DNA of 64,000 bases from Dictyobacter arantiisoli. GTDB lineage: Bacteria; Chloroflexota; Ktedonobacteria; Ktedonobacterales; Ktedonobacteraceae. Location: positions 55,143-119,142 of the forward strand of contig NZ_BIXY01000007.1 in the NCBI RefSeq assembly GCF_008326305.1. Direction: 5' to 3'. A program made the position numbers and the translations under genes. The notes under the pieces are model-generated. The model saw nothing but the letters and a program-made list of their open reading frames with translations. It had not been told where the DNA came from and did not search any database. Shown piece after piece: positions 62,241 through 64,000 of the stretch (positions within the stretch are counted from its first letter, which is position 1; the number at the start of each line of letters is the position of its first letter).

Positions 62241-62465
62241 TTAGCGTACCACACGATTATATGCCTCAATCACAATATCTAATGCCTGCTGCTCGCCAAC
62301 TAGCGTTTCCAGTTCTTCCTGATATGTGCCCAGAGTGCTATATCTATGATTAATAATGTCATGACGCGCGGTTACTGCATAACCAGAGAGCATCTGATTC
62401 ATGGCACGGCATACCGTTTCAATTTGGTCTCTAAGCCTACGCACTTCACTCCTACATTCACCCAT
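62241..62465 (-). CDS. Small helical protein of unknown function
   Basis: A 74-residue charged, helical protein (SEVRRLRDQIETVCRAMNQM, in part; YQEELETLVGEQQALDIVIEAYNRVV), probably a coiled coil. AAAGGAG lies 7 bp before the ATG. No family is recognised. Confidence 0.6.
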   Translation of the reverse strand: MGECRSEVRRLRDQIETVCRAMNQMLSGYAVTARHDIINHRYSTLGTYQEELETLVGEQQALDIVIEAYNRVVR

Positions 62466-62623
62466 GCCCGGGCTCCTTTCTTCCTATTGTATTGTCAGAG
62501 ACTTAAAAAACCTGCTATACTAGCAAAACTTCCCGTATACAGTATTAAACTAAAAATTCGAGTTTTACAGGACATTTATCGCATTACTGTGTGGATATGT
62601 AGAAGTTAGGAAAGGGACACGCG

Positions 62624-63781
62624 ATGACACCGCACACACTGAAAACACGTAATCACTCACCACTATCTCAGATTGTACGCGAGTATCGAGATAAATTTAA
62701 CCTGACGCAGGAACAATTAGCACACGATCTCTCAGTCGATGTACGTACCTTACGCCGTTGGGAAAGCGGAGAAACGGTGCTCAATGATGTACGAGAACTA
62801 CGGCGCGTAGCCGATCTTTTAGGGGCAGAACCCGAACGTCTGGGCATCACTAAATCCACATACACAGCCGTAACGCTAGAACAAGTTGATAGCATGCTGG
62901 AACATATCTGGTATCTGATCGATGTTGCACGCAGCATGGAAGCTGATATGCTGATCACAAAGCTGATCCAGGATCTTAACGCTCAGCTGACCGATGAAAA
63001 TGTTGAATTGCTCCGCCGCCTGGCTCAGGCCTTACATCTGGCTGGCTATGTCAAATCGGTGACAACACGTTCCAATGAAGCCTATCATTCACTGCATCAA
63101 TATGCGGAAATGGAGCGTGTGGCTCGCTTGATCCAGGACGATACCCTGTTAAATATCGCTCTGACCTATGAGGGGGATATGTATTGCCGGGGCGGCAATA
63201 TCCAACAGGGCATTCAATATCTGGAGGCGGCCCGCGATACCACTCCGCGAGCGGATACCGCTGCACGTGGCAATGGTATCCAATTGCTTGGTCGCGCCTA
63301 CTTACGCGTCAACCAGATCAAATCCTTTGAACAGGCAATGGCCCAGGCTGAGGAACTCTCACAACAAATTGATCCTCGCCACAGCAGTACGCGTGGACAA
63401 TATAGCCTCGGAACCGTATATGAAGAATATGGACGCAGCTATACACGCCTGGGAAAAATCCAGCCCGCCATGGATTATCTGGATAAGGCGGAAAAAACAT
63501 TGGAGCCCACCAAGCACTGGGAAATATTGATCAAGACAGCCCGTGCAATGGCACTGGTACGGGGAGGCGAGATTCAAAGCGGAGTCCAGCTGGCCGTCGA
63601 ATCGGTAGAACAATGCCGGGAGTACGGCACAGTGCGTCTGATGGAACGCATCTATGGTATCCAGAATCATATTGATCGCCTGACACGCGACATTGGGATG
63701 GTAGGGGCCAAGCTGCATGAAGCTCTGGATGGTCCGGTGGAATATGCCATCAAAAGTGATGATTCACCTACGGTGCTATAA
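62624..63781 (+). CDS. XRE-type regulator with TPR domain
   Basis: A 385-residue DNA-binding protein. Residues about 13-70 are a helix-turn-helix of the Cro/CI type (FNLTQEQLAHDLSVDVRTLRRWESG). The rest is helical with tetratricopeptide-like repeats (YEGDMYCRGGNIQQGIQYLEAA, in part; SLGTVYEEYGRSYTRLGKIQPAMDYLDKAEK, in part). Such HTH-TPR proteins often sense a small peptide or protein and are common in Ktedonobacteria and actinobacteria. AAAGGG lies before the ATG. No target can be named. Confidence 0.82.
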   Translation: MTPHTLKTRNHSPLSQIVREYRDKFNLTQEQLAHDLSVDVRTLRRWESGETVLNDVRELRRVADLLGAEPERLGITKSTYTAVTLEQVDSMLEHIWYLIDVARSMEADMLITKLIQDLNAQLTDENVELLRRLAQALHLAGYVKSVTTRSNEAYHSLHQYAEMERVARLIQDDTLLNIALTYEGDMYCRGGNIQQGIQYLEAARDTTPRADTAARGNGIQLLGRAYLRVNQIKSFEQAMAQAEELSQQIDPRHSSTRGQYSLGTVYEEYGRSYTRLGKIQPAMDYLDKAEKTLEPTKHWEILIKTARAMALVRGGEIQSGVQLAVESVEQCREYGTVRLMERIYGIQNHIDRLTRDIGMVGAKLHEALDGPVEYAIKSDDSPTVL

Positions 63782-63801
63782 CAGTCTGCACTTCTATAAA
63801 G

Positions 63802-63900
63802 AGTGTGTGTGACCCCATCCCTGGCGGGATCTTTTTGTTCGCCTGCACACGGGTCACCCCGAATTGTTCGAACATCGGTTCGAACAATTCGGGGTGGTAG
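63802..63900. repeat. Variable-hairpin element, copy F
   Basis: Boundary AGTGTGTGTGACCCCAT, then CCCTGGCGGGATCTTTTTGTTCGCCTGC (B orientation), then a perfect 19-bp stem with a 4-nt loop at 63855-63896 (arm CACCCCGAATTGTTCGAAC). The distal conserved arm is not seen, so the copy is partial. No gene is seen from here to the window end. Confidence 0.55.
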
Positions 63901-64000
63901 AAAAAGCAAGAGAAAAGAATGGATGATGCTCAATCCAGAGCCGGCTCAAGGCCCAACGAAGTCGATATAATGGTACGATGGTTTCTTTTAGCTTCTTTCC

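Overview
The window looks like chromosomal DNA of a member of the class Ktedonobacteria (Chloroflexota). This is inferred from the gene mix, not from a marker gene: several Ser/Thr kinases with one membrane segment and an outward Pro/Thr tail, a Tat-exported WD40 protein, Thr-Pro-rich secreted proteins, a translin-family protein, a DUF512 radical-SAM protein, DUF2785, many small lineage-restricted genes and moderate GC content. There is no rRNA, prophage, transposase, CRISPR array or plasmid function. The left edge cuts a cydC-type ABC exporter gene; the right edge lies in intergenic DNA.

Layout. 0-9 kb: cydC, a Ser/Thr kinase, a pentapeptide-repeat protein, an orphan histidine kinase, an amidase, a DUF2785 protein and a single-domain response regulator. 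9-13.6 kb: two identical tRNA-Thr(TGT) genes, each with its own -35/-10 promoter, enclose a gene remnant, a Tat-type WD40 protein and a large secreted protein with a PL14-like polysaccharide lyase region. 13.7-18.1 kb: a cysteine-synthase-fold enzyme, an SRAP/YedK protein, BioY and the DUF512 protein. 18.9-25 kb: a heterodimeric ABC exporter with one degenerate ATP site, a membrane-anchored sulfite-oxidase-type molybdoenzyme and a YtkA-like lipoprotein-sized protein. 25.6-29 kb: the sdhCDAB operon. 29-34 kb: large exported or membrane proteins and a repeat-rich spacer. 34-47 kb: hemE-hemH, a second Ser/Thr kinase, yciH, translin, a menA-like prenyltransferase, tatD, a short cysS/mshC-like gene, and a men locus in which a deletion joins the front of menF to the tail of menB. 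48-56 kb: amino-acid permease, acetamidase, radC, lon and hsp20. 56-64 kb: mostly small uncharacterised genes, tRNA-Met(CAT) and an XRE/TPR regulator.

How genes work together. sdhCDAB is one operon for complex II. hemE and hemH are 12 bp apart and serve haem synthesis. hsp20 and lon are 27 bp apart and form a protein-quality pair. tatD and the cysS-like gene overlap by 4 bp. The two ABC genes encode one heterodimer. menA and the broken menF/menB both belong to menaquinone synthesis, so a complete men set must be elsewhere if this pathway is used.

Most unusual feature. At least seven intergenic elements (about 5.6, 22.6, 48.1, 50.1, 52.3, 60.9 and 63.9 kb) share flanking sequence but carry a central long hairpin whose stem sequence is entirely different in each copy while pairing is perfect or nearly so; in the better copies the hairpin has a nearly fixed span of 57-59 nt. 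The two best copies sit in opposite orientation behind the same boundary sequence. I know of no described family with these properties, but I could not search for it.
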